Source: Planctomycetota bacterium
GTDB taxonomy: Bacteria > Planctomycetota > Phycisphaerae > WQYP01
Direction: 5' to 3'
Length of the DNA: 5,967 nt
Assembly: GCA_021780285.1 (NCBI GenBank)
Contig: JAJXZA010000193.1
Coordinates: 1 to 5,967 of the forward strand
Positions 1 through 5,708 of the stretch are shown here, one piece after another. Within the stretch, counting starts at the first letter, position 1; each line of letters begins with the position of its first letter. Under the pieces are notes generated by a model. It did not search any database, was not told the DNA's origin, and saw nothing but the letters and a program-made list of their open reading frames with translations. Made by a program: the position numbers and the translations under genes.

Positions 1-1
1 G

Positions 2-106
2 AGTGCTGCGCGCCAAACGCGTCCAATCGAAAATTTCGGCCGGAATTACCCCTGGCCATCGCCGTCGGACTACCTCTGGCTAAAACCTATGAAATATCCG
101 GGCTAG
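2..106 (+). CDS. Possible C-terminal end of an unidentified gene, cut by the window edge
   Basis: Frame 2 is open from the window edge to a TAG at 104-106 and gives about 34 residues rich in Trp, Tyr and Pro, including the stretch NYPWPSPSDYLWLKP. That composition looks more protein-like than the other two + frames, which are also open for a while: frame 1 to a TAA at 109-111, and frame 3 to a TAA near 81. Third positions are moderately GC-rich (about 20 of 34). I do not recognise a family. With so short a segment and three competing frames this is only a tentative call, and the stretch could equally be intergenic. Confidence 0.27.
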   Translation, partial: SAARQTRPIENFGRNYPWPSPSDYLWLKPMKYPG

Positions 107-121
107 TTTAAGTTCGCCCGG

Positions 122-192
122 GGACCGAAAGGGTGGCCACACCCAACGATTATGGTTGCTGCAACCATGAGGGGTCTGTCCGCGTGAGGCGG
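122..192 (+). promoter_or_regulatory. Structured 5' leader upstream of the lipoprotein gene (hairpin cluster)
   Basis: Three adjacent hairpins can be drawn. GGGTG-GCCA-CACCC lies at 131-144 with 5 perfect pairs. ATGGTTG-CTG-CAACCAT lies at 152-168 with 7 perfect pairs, extendable by a T-G and a T-A pair. CCGC-GTGAG-GCGG lies at 180-192. GGACC (122-126) can also pair with GGTCT (173-177), which would enclose the first two hairpins in a three-way junction with a GAAA linker. A 10-bp palindrome, GCGACGTCGC, follows at 201-210, just before the ribosome binding site AAAGGA (216-221). The arrangement suggests a folded leader RNA or cis-regulatory element. I cannot match it to a known riboswitch consensus, and no convincing promoter is visible before it. 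Confidence 0.35.
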
Positions 193-227
193 GAAGGCTC
201 GCGACGTCGCTGCTGAAAGGAAAAATA

Positions 228-563
228 ATGAAGATCGCTACTCGAATCGCTGTTTGCCTGCTCGCTCTGGCAATACTGCCGGTGCTCGGCGGCTGCACGC
301 ACATTGCCGGACAGGTGCTGTTGGCGGGTACCCACACGCCGGTGGCGGGAGCGGAAGTGTCGGTCGGCCGGCCCGGAGGCATGGATGTTCATAAGAGCAC
401 CACGACCGATGCGATGGGGCATTTTTCAATGGAGATCAATCCGCTGGATACCGACGACCTGTTTGTATGGTCGGGTCATGGCGATCCAAATCTCTATGCG
501 CAACAGGTCAATCCGCAGTCGGTCAGCGACCACATGAAGATATATCTTGAGCAAGTCCCATAA
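228..563 (+). CDS. Small lipoprotein with carboxypeptidase regulatory-like domain
   Basis: This 111-residue protein starts with a lipoprotein signal peptide: Lys and Arg near the start, a hydrophobic core at residues 8-19, then the lipobox L20-G21-G22-C23. After signal peptidase II cleavage Cys23 would be acylated and anchor the protein in a membrane. Thr at +2 rather than Asp favours the outer membrane by the proteobacterial rule, which may not hold here. Residues 26-72 fit the CarboxypepD_reg-like beta-sandwich: I-x-G-x-V, then T-P-V-A-G-A-x-V-x-V, then T-D-x-x-G-x-F near 60-66. These folds are usually binding or structural modules, not enzymes. The ligand is unknown. The start has AAAGGA six bases upstream. 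Neighbours are a structured leader before it and the peptidase gene 305 bp downstream, probably under a separate promoter. Confidence 0.82.
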   Translation: MKIATRIAVCLLALAILPVLGGCTHIAGQVLLAGTHTPVAGAEVSVGRPGGMDVHKSTTTDAMGHFSMEINPLDTDDLFVWSGHGDPNLYAQQVNPQSVSDHMKIYLEQVP

Positions 564-571
564 AATCGCGA

Positions 572-599
572 TTGATGTGAATTTGTAACGTCCTATAAA
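572..599 (+). promoter_or_regulatory. Sigma70-type promoter candidate for the S8 peptidase gene
   Basis: TTGATG (572-577) and TATAAA (594-599) are separated by 16 bp and match the -35 and -10 consensus at 4 of 6 and 5 of 6 positions. They sit in an AT-rich patch (about 561-635) within otherwise GC-rich DNA. A perfect palindrome, AATCGCGATT (564-573), overlaps the first two bases of the -35 box and begins directly after the lipoprotein stop codon, so it could be an operator. Transcription from here would begin near 606 and leave a leader of about 260 nt before the peptidase start. Consensus matching alone supports this, and planctomycete promoters are poorly characterised. Confidence 0.42.
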
Positions 600-694
600 A
601 AACTTATGAAATTTTTCTAAAGTTTTGCTTTCCTTTTGCCGGGGCGCTGGCATACAATTTATCGAAGTTGCCGAGCGGACTTGGCCGATAGTGG

Positions 695-849
695 GGTTAC
701 AATAGTAACCAGACGCGAAAGTGGGCAGAGAGATACACGTCACCACTCTTCGTCCGAGAATTGCTGGTAGGTTCCGTATGCTGTGCGTAAGCACATGCTG
801 ACGGAGGCCAACATAGTCACTCGGTGGGGCAAAACATTTAAGTTGGCCT
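695..849 (+). promoter_or_regulatory. Hairpin-rich 5' leader of the S8 peptidase gene
   Basis: The roughly 300-bp gap between the lipoprotein and the peptidase holds three clear inverted repeats. GGTTAC-AATA-GTAACC (695-710) has 6 perfect pairs. TGTGC-GTAA-GCACA (782-795) has 5 perfect pairs closed by a GNRA-type tetraloop. AGGCCAAC (805-812) pairs with GTTGGCCT (842-849) in 8 perfect pairs, extendable by two G-T pairs and a C-G pair to 11. The last stem ends only a few bases before the ribosome binding site AGAGGAG (856-862), so its folding could affect translation initiation. No long T-run follows it, so it is not an obvious terminator. No known riboswitch consensus was recognised, and a cis-regulatory role is inference. 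Confidence 0.42.
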
Positions 850-868
850 TTGACCAGAGGAGTTCGCA

Positions 869-2452
869 ATGTGGGGCATTGCAACCGATCGTTCGTTTCG
901 TAGCGTCGCGACGTCCATTCGTAAAGCGCATCTGCCAGGCCGTAATGCTTTGCTCATGGCCTGCGCAGGGCTGGTTGTTGCGCCGCTGATGGCGGCACAG
1001 ACCTCGCTTGGCGACGCCATCGGACTCGGCCAACTGCAGGCTGTAGCTCCTGGCCTCAATGGTTCGGGCGTGGCGGTGGCACAGGTTGAATCCGGTGGCG
1101 GCTCGGGCAATTCGTTTGAAGCCAACCCCACAATTGCCGGAGCCGGCGTCGCATTCACTTACATCAACAGCAGCGGCGCGGTTTCAAGCAGCTACAACAC
1201 CGCCGATGCATCGGGGCATGCCAGCGCGGTGGGACAATATTTTTATGGCTCGTCGGGTGGCGTGGCGCCCGGTGTAAGCAGCGTTTACAACTACAGCGCG
1301 AATTACTTTTTAAACTCGGTGGTGGGGGCCAATGGCTTTATCGCCAACCCGCCCGCCATTGCCGCCAAGGTGGTCAACCAGAGCTTTATTATTCAAAGCG
1401 GCCAGGGGCAGGGAGCCACCACCGCTCAGGAAGCCCAGGCCAACATCGCCTACGACAACTATACCGATACCTACGGCACAATATTTGTATCGGCGGTGGG
1501 CAATGGCAGCTACACCCAGATGGGCAGCGACATTAATCCGCCCGCCACCGCATATAACTCCATTGCCGTTGCCGCGGTCGGCGGCTCAAGCGGTTATGGT
1601 CCCACCGACGACTTTCGCAGTAAGCCTGATATCAGCGCCCCCGGCAGCGAAACCAGTTACGCTACGCCGTTGGTTGCCGGTGCGGCTGCATTGCTGGTAC
1701 AGGCGGGCAGCCAGGCAAACGGTTATCAGGCCAGCAGCGGCCTTACGCAGAGCGCCTACGCTGCCGCCGCCACCGACGAACGCACCGTCAAGGCCCTTTT
1801 GCTTAATGGCGCCGTCAAGCCAACAGGCTGGAGTCATACCGCTTCGCAACCGCTCGACACGCATTATGGCGCTGGCGTGCTTAATGTTTACAATTCGTAT
1901 GAACAGTTGGCAGCCGGCAGGGCCGCTTACAGTCAGGCAGACACCAACACCGCTGCAGAAACGGCGGCTCATCCCATAACACAGCTTGTCGGCTGGGATT
2001 TTAATACGGTTCACAGCGGCAGCGAGACGCCGGGCGTTAACCACTACTCCTTCAGCTTGCCGACAGTGGCCAAAGGCGCTGCTTACGATTTCACCGCAAC
2101 GCTCGTGTGGAATATTGGCCTCACCAATGCCGACGGCTATTCGCAGGCTCTGCAAACGTCTCTGAATAATCTCGATTTGGCTCTGTATAACTCCGCGGGT
2201 GTGCAGGTTGCCATCAGCGACAGCAGCGTAGACAACGTCCAGCAGTTGTACCTTACCGGCTTGACTGCCGGCAATTACGATCTGCAGGTTGTTGGTTTGC
2301 CGCAGGATGGCTCAGCAACCAATGTGCCCTACGCCTTGGCTTGGTCGTTTCAAGACCCGCCGGGCACCGTGCCTGAACCCGCATCTTTAGCGCTGTTGGC
2401 CATTGGCTCGCTGCCGCTGCTGCTGTGCCGGTCGCGTCGTCGCTCAGCCTGA
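869..2452 (+). CDS. Secreted S8 (subtilisin-like) peptidase homologue with PEP-CTERM sorting tail
   Basis: This 527-residue protein starts six bases after AGAGGAG. Residues 1-43 form a long signal peptide, basic up to Arg25 and then hydrophobic to a likely Ala-x-Ala site. The subtilase domain spans about 60-350. Its His motif is D-A-S-G-H117, followed by G-V-A-P (131-134). The oxyanion Asn is N212 in S-A-V-G-N-G. The Ser motif is K-P-D-I-S-A-P-G then E-T-S263-Y-A-T-P-L-V-A-G. Where subtilases have the catalytic Asp (V-A-V-I-D-T-G) this protein reads V-A-Q-V-E74-S-G, and the usual GTS is ETS. Residues 370-497 resemble a PPC-type beta domain (N-N-L-D-L-A-L-Y-N-S-A-G). The end is VPEP (501-504), a hydrophobic helix and an Arg-rich tail, the PEP-CTERM signal processed by exosortase. 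It is probably surface-directed. Whether it is active is uncertain because of Glu74. Confidence 0.87.
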   Translation: MWGIATDRSFRSVATSIRKAHLPGRNALLMACAGLVVAPLMAAQTSLGDAIGLGQLQAVAPGLNGSGVAVAQVESGGGSGNSFEANPTIAGAGVAFTYINSSGAVSSSYNTADASGHASAVGQYFYGSSGGVAPGVSSVYNYSANYFLNSVVGANGFIANPPAIAAKVVNQSFIIQSGQGQGATTAQEAQANIAYDNYTDTYGTIFVSAVGNGSYTQMGSDINPPATAYNSIAVAAVGGSSGYGPTDDFRSKPDISAPGSETSYATPLVAGAAALLVQAGSQANGYQASSGLTQSAYAAAATDERTVKALLLNGAVKPTGWSHTASQPLDTHYGAGVLNVYNSYEQLAAGRAAYSQADTNTAAETAAHPITQLVGWDFNTVHSGSETPGVNHYSFSLPTVAKGAAYDFTATLVWNIGLTNADGYSQALQTSLNNLDLALYNSAGVQVAISDSSVDNVQQLYLTGLTAGNYDLQVVGLPQDGSATNVPYALAWSFQDPPGTVPEPASLALLAIGSLPLLLCRSRRRSA

Positions 2453-2480
2453 TTGCTGCGGGCCTGCTTGCCTCATTTGT

Positions 2481-3272
2481 TTACGGTTTTGACAGCCGCC
2501 TCTGGTTGATGAGCGATACCTGTTCCTGCAAATACCGGAATACTTTGCGGGCCTGGGGCAGTTGGTACAGCACCATTTCGGGTGTCGCTGTGTCGTTGCT
2601 GCGAATCACTATCGTGCCGACGCCCAGAATCCGCTGCAGCAGCCCCTGGCGCAGCTCCAAGTCCACCACGCTTGGCATCGAAACCCAATCTATTTTTTTA
2701 CTTAAAATGCCTGATTGCTTTTCAATGCGCATGGCACTTATGTGCGTTTCTACGCGGCGGCTGTGCACATAAATAATAAACACTGCCAGAGCACATGCCG
2801 CCAGCACGGTCAGAATGATCGTCCATTGGTAGCGGTGCAAAGCCTCAATAAAAAAGCCCGCAGCGCCCAATGTCGCCATGCAGAAGCAAATAAGATAGCG
2901 CCAGAAATTATCCCATTGGCTGGTATGCAATGAAAAAACTGTTTCAGCCGAGAAACCCGCCAAGGGCGCAGACGCAGCGCTGCTCTGGGTTGCGTTGGCG
3001 GCGGGGGTATCGAGATATTCCCCGCACCAGCGGCATTTGCGGGCCGCGGCCGCAATGCGCTCGCCGCAGATGGGGCAGGCCTTGGTGTTGTCAGCCGCAG
3101 CGGCCGGGGCGGCAACATTGGCGCTGGGGGCTGCCATCAAACCAGCAGGCTCCGCGGGCTGCGCCAGCAGCGGCACAATTGTTCGCTTGCAGTTCTCACA
3201 CAAAACCGCTCGGCCGAGTGCGTCGCCCACAACCTCCATCGTTTTACCGCAGATACAGGTAAGTTGGTACAT
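2481..3272 (-). CDS. Zinc-ribbon and PH-domain (bPH2/DUF304-like) membrane protein
   Basis: This 263-residue protein starts eight bases after GAGGT (complement of 3281-3285). The N-terminus holds two Cys-pair modules. C6-x-C8 with C25-x2-C28 resembles the zinc ribbon that opens many planctomycete proteins. C66-P-I-C69-G with C80-R-W-C83-G is a double-CxxC zinc ribbon of the kind found in small bacterial ribbons. An Ala/Pro-rich linker joins them. Two hydrophobic segments (about 123-143 and 150-168) form a membrane hairpin. Residues 172-250 match the bacterial PH (DUF304) pattern: V-E-T-H-I-S-A-M-R-I-E, then S-G-I-L-S-K-K-I-D-W-V-S-M, then I-L-G-V-G-T-I-V-I-R-S. In this family the PH domain follows a TM pair and faces the cytoplasm. 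The role is unknown, likely structural or regulatory. It is convergent with the peptidase gene, 28 bp between stops. Confidence 0.85.
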   Translation of the reverse strand: MYQLTCICGKTMEVVGDALGRAVLCENCKRTIVPLLAQPAEPAGLMAAPSANVAAPAAAADNTKACPICGERIAAAARKCRWCGEYLDTPAANATQSSAASAPLAGFSAETVFSLHTSQWDNFWRYLICFCMATLGAAGFFIEALHRYQWTIILTVLAACALAVFIIYVHSRRVETHISAMRIEKQSGILSKKIDWVSMPSVVDLELRQGLLQRILGVGTIVIRSNDTATPEMVLYQLPQARKVFRYLQEQVSLINQRRLSKP

Positions 3273-3369
3273 CGCTGTTGACCTCGTCCGCAGGCAATTT
3301 CGCCGCCCGAGTCAGCCGGTGCCAGAACAGGCGTCGGTGCGGCATATTTCGGCAGCATCTTGGCGAATC

Positions 3370-3393
3370 ATAATACCAATACTGCAATATTGC
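3370..3393 (-). promoter_or_regulatory. Extended -10 promoter candidate with adjacent palindrome, upstream of the PH-domain gene
   Basis: Read on the - strand, TGGTATTAT (complement of 3370-3378) matches the extended -10 pattern TGnTATAAT with one mismatch. Immediately upstream is a perfect 10-bp palindrome, GCAATATTGC (3384-3393). No good -35 box is visible at normal spacing, which is tolerable for an extended -10 promoter. The site lies about 100 bp before the PH-domain start codon, in an AT-rich island within the 198-bp gap after the transporter gene. The palindrome could be an operator. The evidence is sequence resemblance only. Confidence 0.3.
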
Positions 3394-3432
3394 GCTTGTG
3401 CTTACTGCGGTCTTGGCCGGCGGCGGCGTTAA

Positions 3433-3445
3433 AGAGCCAGGCTCT
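3433..3445 (-). terminator. Weak hairpin after the transporter gene, possible terminator
   Basis: On the - strand, 25 bases after the transporter stop codon, AGAGC-CTG-GCTCT forms a 5-bp perfect stem with a 3-base loop and is followed by TTAA. The T-run is short and the stem small, so intrinsic termination would be weak at best. An alternative pairing, GAGCC with GGCTC, uses nearby bases. It fits the idea that the PH-domain gene is transcribed separately from the transporter, but readthrough is quite possible. Confidence 0.25.
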
Positions 3446-3470
3446 GAGGCTCGGCCGCAGGGCCTTTCGG

Positions 3471-4409
3471 CTACTCGGCTACGCGGCTTGTTACCGCCCG
3501 CTGCCTGCGCCGCACAGCCAGCAGCATGCCCACAAACACCAGGGCTGAGCCGATGGCAAAGCCTATGCTTGGTACCCGCCCCTTGAGCAGGCCTTCCCAT
3601 AGCAGCGTTACCGGATAGGCCAGATTACTGAAGGTTGCCACACGCGACGGGGGTTGCCGGGCGATGGTCCAGTTAAACAGAAAAAACACTACCACCGCCA
3701 CGCCCAGCGACAAGTACAATAGCCCCAACCATGCCGACAGGGCGATGCTGGCCCAGTGCATTGTTTGTGCGTCAATAATGGCCGCCGGCACCGAAAAAAA
3801 AACCCCCGCGACAAAAACATACAGCTGCGCATTAAGGCTGCCATAACGCTGATTGAGCGGGCGGCTAAGCACCAGGTAAAGGCTCCAGGTGGCCGCGGCA
3901 AGCAGCAGAAGCAAATCGCCATGTACAAAGCGGCTTGTCAGATGCAGACCTGAATTAAGCACAATCACCAGCGACCCAACCGACGCAAACACCGCCCCGG
4001 CCAGCCCGGCAAAGCTCCAGCGTTCCATGTTTAGCAGGCACGAAAGCAGCGTTACCATGACGGGGGTATTGGCGTACAGCATGGCTCCGTGTGAGGGGTT
4101 GGACCAATCTACGCCGCGCCAAAACGCAAACTGGTTGATCGGCACGCAAATGATGCCCAGTAGAATGATCATCAACATATCGCTCCGCCGGGGCATTTGC
4201 AGCCGACGCATCATAAGCTGCACCAGCGCGATCGCCAGCGCCGCGACGGTAAATCGCAGGCATCCGCCGAGCAACGGCGGAAACCCGGCCACCGTTGCCT
4301 TCACAGCAATGGCGGTAAATGAACTCATGAGCAAAATTAAAAGCAGGGCGCCAAGGTCCAGCGGCCCAAGGTGAGCGTGAGCGGTGGGGCCGGGGGTGGT
4401 TTGCTTCAT
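3471..4409 (-). CDS. DMT-superfamily (EamA-like) membrane transporter
   Basis: The chosen start gives 312 residues, close to the roughly 300 usual for EamA-family permeases of the drug/metabolite transporter superfamily. About ten hydrophobic helices form two homologous halves. The first EamA repeat is at about 18-152 and includes A-F-W-R-G-V-D then A-N-T-P-V-M-V-T. The second is at about 164-300 and includes A-A-A-T-W-S-L-Y-L-V and later S-N-L-A-Y-P-V. Members export amino acids, metabolites or drugs across the inner membrane. The substrate cannot be read from the sequence. An upstream ATG at 4437-4439 would add ten residues (starting MFAAPHLECF) but has no ribosome binding site, whereas the chosen ATG has a modest GGA seven bases upstream. 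It begins 79 bp after the NPCBM gene. A run of nine A on the + strand (3794-3802) lies in mid-gene. Confidence 0.88.
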   Translation of the reverse strand: MKQTTPGPTAHAHLGPLDLGALLLILLMSSFTAIAVKATVAGFPPLLGGCLRFTVAALAIALVQLMMRRLQMPRRSDMLMIILLGIICVPINQFAFWRGVDWSNPSHGAMLYANTPVMVTLLSCLLNMERWSFAGLAGAVFASVGSLVIVLNSGLHLTSRFVHGDLLLLLAAATWSLYLVLSRPLNQRYGSLNAQLYVFVAGVFFSVPAAIIDAQTMHWASIALSAWLGLLYLSLGVAVVVFFLFNWTIARQPPSRVATFSNLAYPVTLLWEGLLKGRVPSIGFAIGSALVFVGMLLAVRRRQRAVTSRVAE

Positions 4410-4488
4410 GAAACATTCCAAATGGGGGGCTGCAAACATGGCAGATGAGTATGGCTGAAATGCCGGCCGCAGTCAGTGCCCGGCTGGC

Positions 4489-5691
4489 CTATTTAATCAG
4501 CGCCGCGGCTGCCCAGTCAACCCGGCCGCGCACGCCATCGTGTTCATCGTCGCTTGCCGATAGCTCCAGCGTTTTAACTCCCGCCACCGGCAATATAACC
4601 GGCGCTGCAGCCTCGCCCGGTGCGGAATGCGGCTGGTCGTACAACACCTTGCCATCGGCAGTGATTTTTAAGTGCGCCTGCCCCCACGGCTTGGCAGAAT
4701 CATCCATCGCCGGAAGCAGTCGCAGTGTTGTGTATTGCCCGTTAAGCGTAAATGTCAGCCGGCAATTCACGTGTACGCCCAAACCATGCCGATAGCGTAC
4801 GCCATCCACCCGCATGGGCCGGCCTGTGACGGCGCGATTGACTTCTACCGGCCACTTCATGCCGAACAGCGTGCTTTGTTCGCTGGCAAATGGGAGCGTT
4901 GCGAGCCATGTAAGCCGTCCGCCCAGCACATGAACTGAAAGCACATCTCCCGTGCTGCATACCAATGCTTGATGATCTGCCGCGGATGCATGTACGCTGG
5001 TCGCATTCATGGTCAGCTCTGAAACGGTCACGCGGCTGCCATCGCGCAGGTCGAGTTGAGCCGTCAGGGGTGGCTTTGGCGCCGCCGGCGGCAGGCCGCC
5101 GAGGGTGATGCAGGCGATGTGGGCCAGCGGCAACGTGCTTTCGCCCAGAGCACTGTGAAACTCGGCGGATGTAGCGGTAAGGCCTTCAAGAACGCCATCC
5201 AGCTTATCACCGTTTATAAAATAAATTGTGTCGTGGTCGTGTGCGAAGGCAGTCGGCAGTTGGATTCCAGCGCGCCGTAAGCCCGCAACGATGCCCAGTG
5301 GAAATGTCAGCTTTCCCAATAGCGGCGATTGCAGAGTCATGGCACCGGCTGCAATGGCACGCGGCGCGCCAACGAGGCTGTCGCCGTTGCGCAACGACAA
5401 CCGCCATTGCGCCAGCGTAGGTGATTGCGTTGCCGCAACGCGCCGCAGGCTCACGAGTTCGTCGCTCGCTAAGTTGATGCCCGCGCCGTTGCCGCGTGTG
5501 CCTGAAAGCGAGCCGTCGAGGCTCCATTGCGCGATGGCGACATGCCGGTATGTTTGCAGCGTCTTGTTTTGGGCTATGTGCGCGGTCACAACCTGCCAGT
5601 TCGTGGATGATGCGGCGAGTGCCAGCGGCGCCGTTGTCAGGCCAAGCAGGGCGATGATGAAATAGTTAAGCCGCCGGCGGCTGCGATTCAT
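4489..5691 (-). CDS. Secreted protein with three NGD-type repeats and C-terminal NPCBM-like domain
   Basis: The chosen start gives 400 residues. It opens MNRSRRRLNYF, then a hydrophobic core and A-L-A-A near residue 27, a standard Sec signal peptide. Three degenerate modules follow, each starting with an L-x-N-G-D-like turn: LRNGDSLVG (about 100), FINGDKLDG (about 158) and LRDGSRVTV (about 215). The first two run on to S-x-L-G and an L-T-F-P-L or S-T-L-P-L strand before I-x-x-L or I-x-x-I. The C-terminal part (about 257-398) matches an NPCBM-like fold: V-D-G-V-R-Y-R-H-G-L-G-V-H, then A-x-D-D-S, then V-x-F-x-L-type strands and a final D-W-A. NPCBM domains are carbohydrate-binding, so binding of glycans outside the cytoplasm is likely, with no catalytic motif seen. 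It follows the prenyltransferase-repeat gene closely, suggesting co-expression. Confidence 0.84.
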   Translation of the reverse strand: MNRSRRRLNYFIIALLGLTTAPLALAASSTNWQVVTAHIAQNKTLQTYRHVAIAQWSLDGSLSGTRGNGAGINLASDELVSLRRVAATQSPTLAQWRLSLRNGDSLVGAPRAIAAGAMTLQSPLLGKLTFPLGIVAGLRRAGIQLPTAFAHDHDTIYFINGDKLDGVLEGLTATSAEFHSALGESTLPLAHIACITLGGLPPAAPKPPLTAQLDLRDGSRVTVSELTMNATSVHASAADHQALVCSTGDVLSVHVLGGRLTWLATLPFASEQSTLFGMKWPVEVNRAVTGRPMRVDGVRYRHGLGVHVNCRLTFTLNGQYTTLRLLPAMDDSAKPWGQAHLKITADGKVLYDQPHSAPGEAAAPVILPVAGVKTLELSASDDEHDGVRGRVDWAAAALIK

Positions 5692-5696
5692 AGGCG

Positions 5697-5701
5697 CTCC
5701 T
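5697..5701 (-). promoter_or_regulatory. Ribosome binding site that sets the NPCBM gene start
   Basis: AGGAG on the - strand lies five bases before the ATG at 5689-5691. A second in-frame ATG at 5710-5712 overlaps the previous gene's TGA as ATGA and would add MILSGAP before the signal peptide. The AGGAG and the normal look of the signal peptide starting MNRSRRR favour the downstream ATG. The ATGA overlap may still mediate coupling. Confidence 0.6.
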
Positions 5702-5708
5702 GACAGAA

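Noticed and set aside
699..704. TACAAT as a -10 box closer to the peptidase start
   Set aside because: It falls inside the perfect hairpin at 695-710, and no -35 box is found at 16-18 bp. The pair at 572-599 is better.
426..884. Open frame of 152 codons on the - strand between the lipoprotein and the peptidase
   Set aside because: It covers the promoter and leader region and runs into the antisense of the lipoprotein. The translation has no recognisable domain, and its composition looks like a random translation.
783..989. Small + frame overlapping the peptidase start
   Set aside because: It lacks a ribosome binding site, overlaps the leader hairpins and the signal peptide in another frame, and has no family resemblance.
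1332..1979. 215-codon + frame inside the peptidase gene
   Set aside because: The Pro/Arg-rich translation is a typical out-of-frame shadow of GC-rich DNA and shows no domain.
1586..2155. 189-codon frame on the - strand inside the peptidase gene
   Set aside because: It lies entirely antisense to a well-supported coding region with clear motifs and is a by-product of its GC-rich third positions.
2453..2480. Shared bidirectional terminator between the converging genes
   Set aside because: The 28-bp gap holds no stable stem with flanking A and T runs on either strand.
4462..4484. GCCGG/CCGGC inverted repeat after the NPCBM gene as a terminator
   Set aside because: The stem is only five pairs with a 13-base loop and no T-run beyond ATTT. 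It is not convincing, so cotranscription with the transporter is left open.
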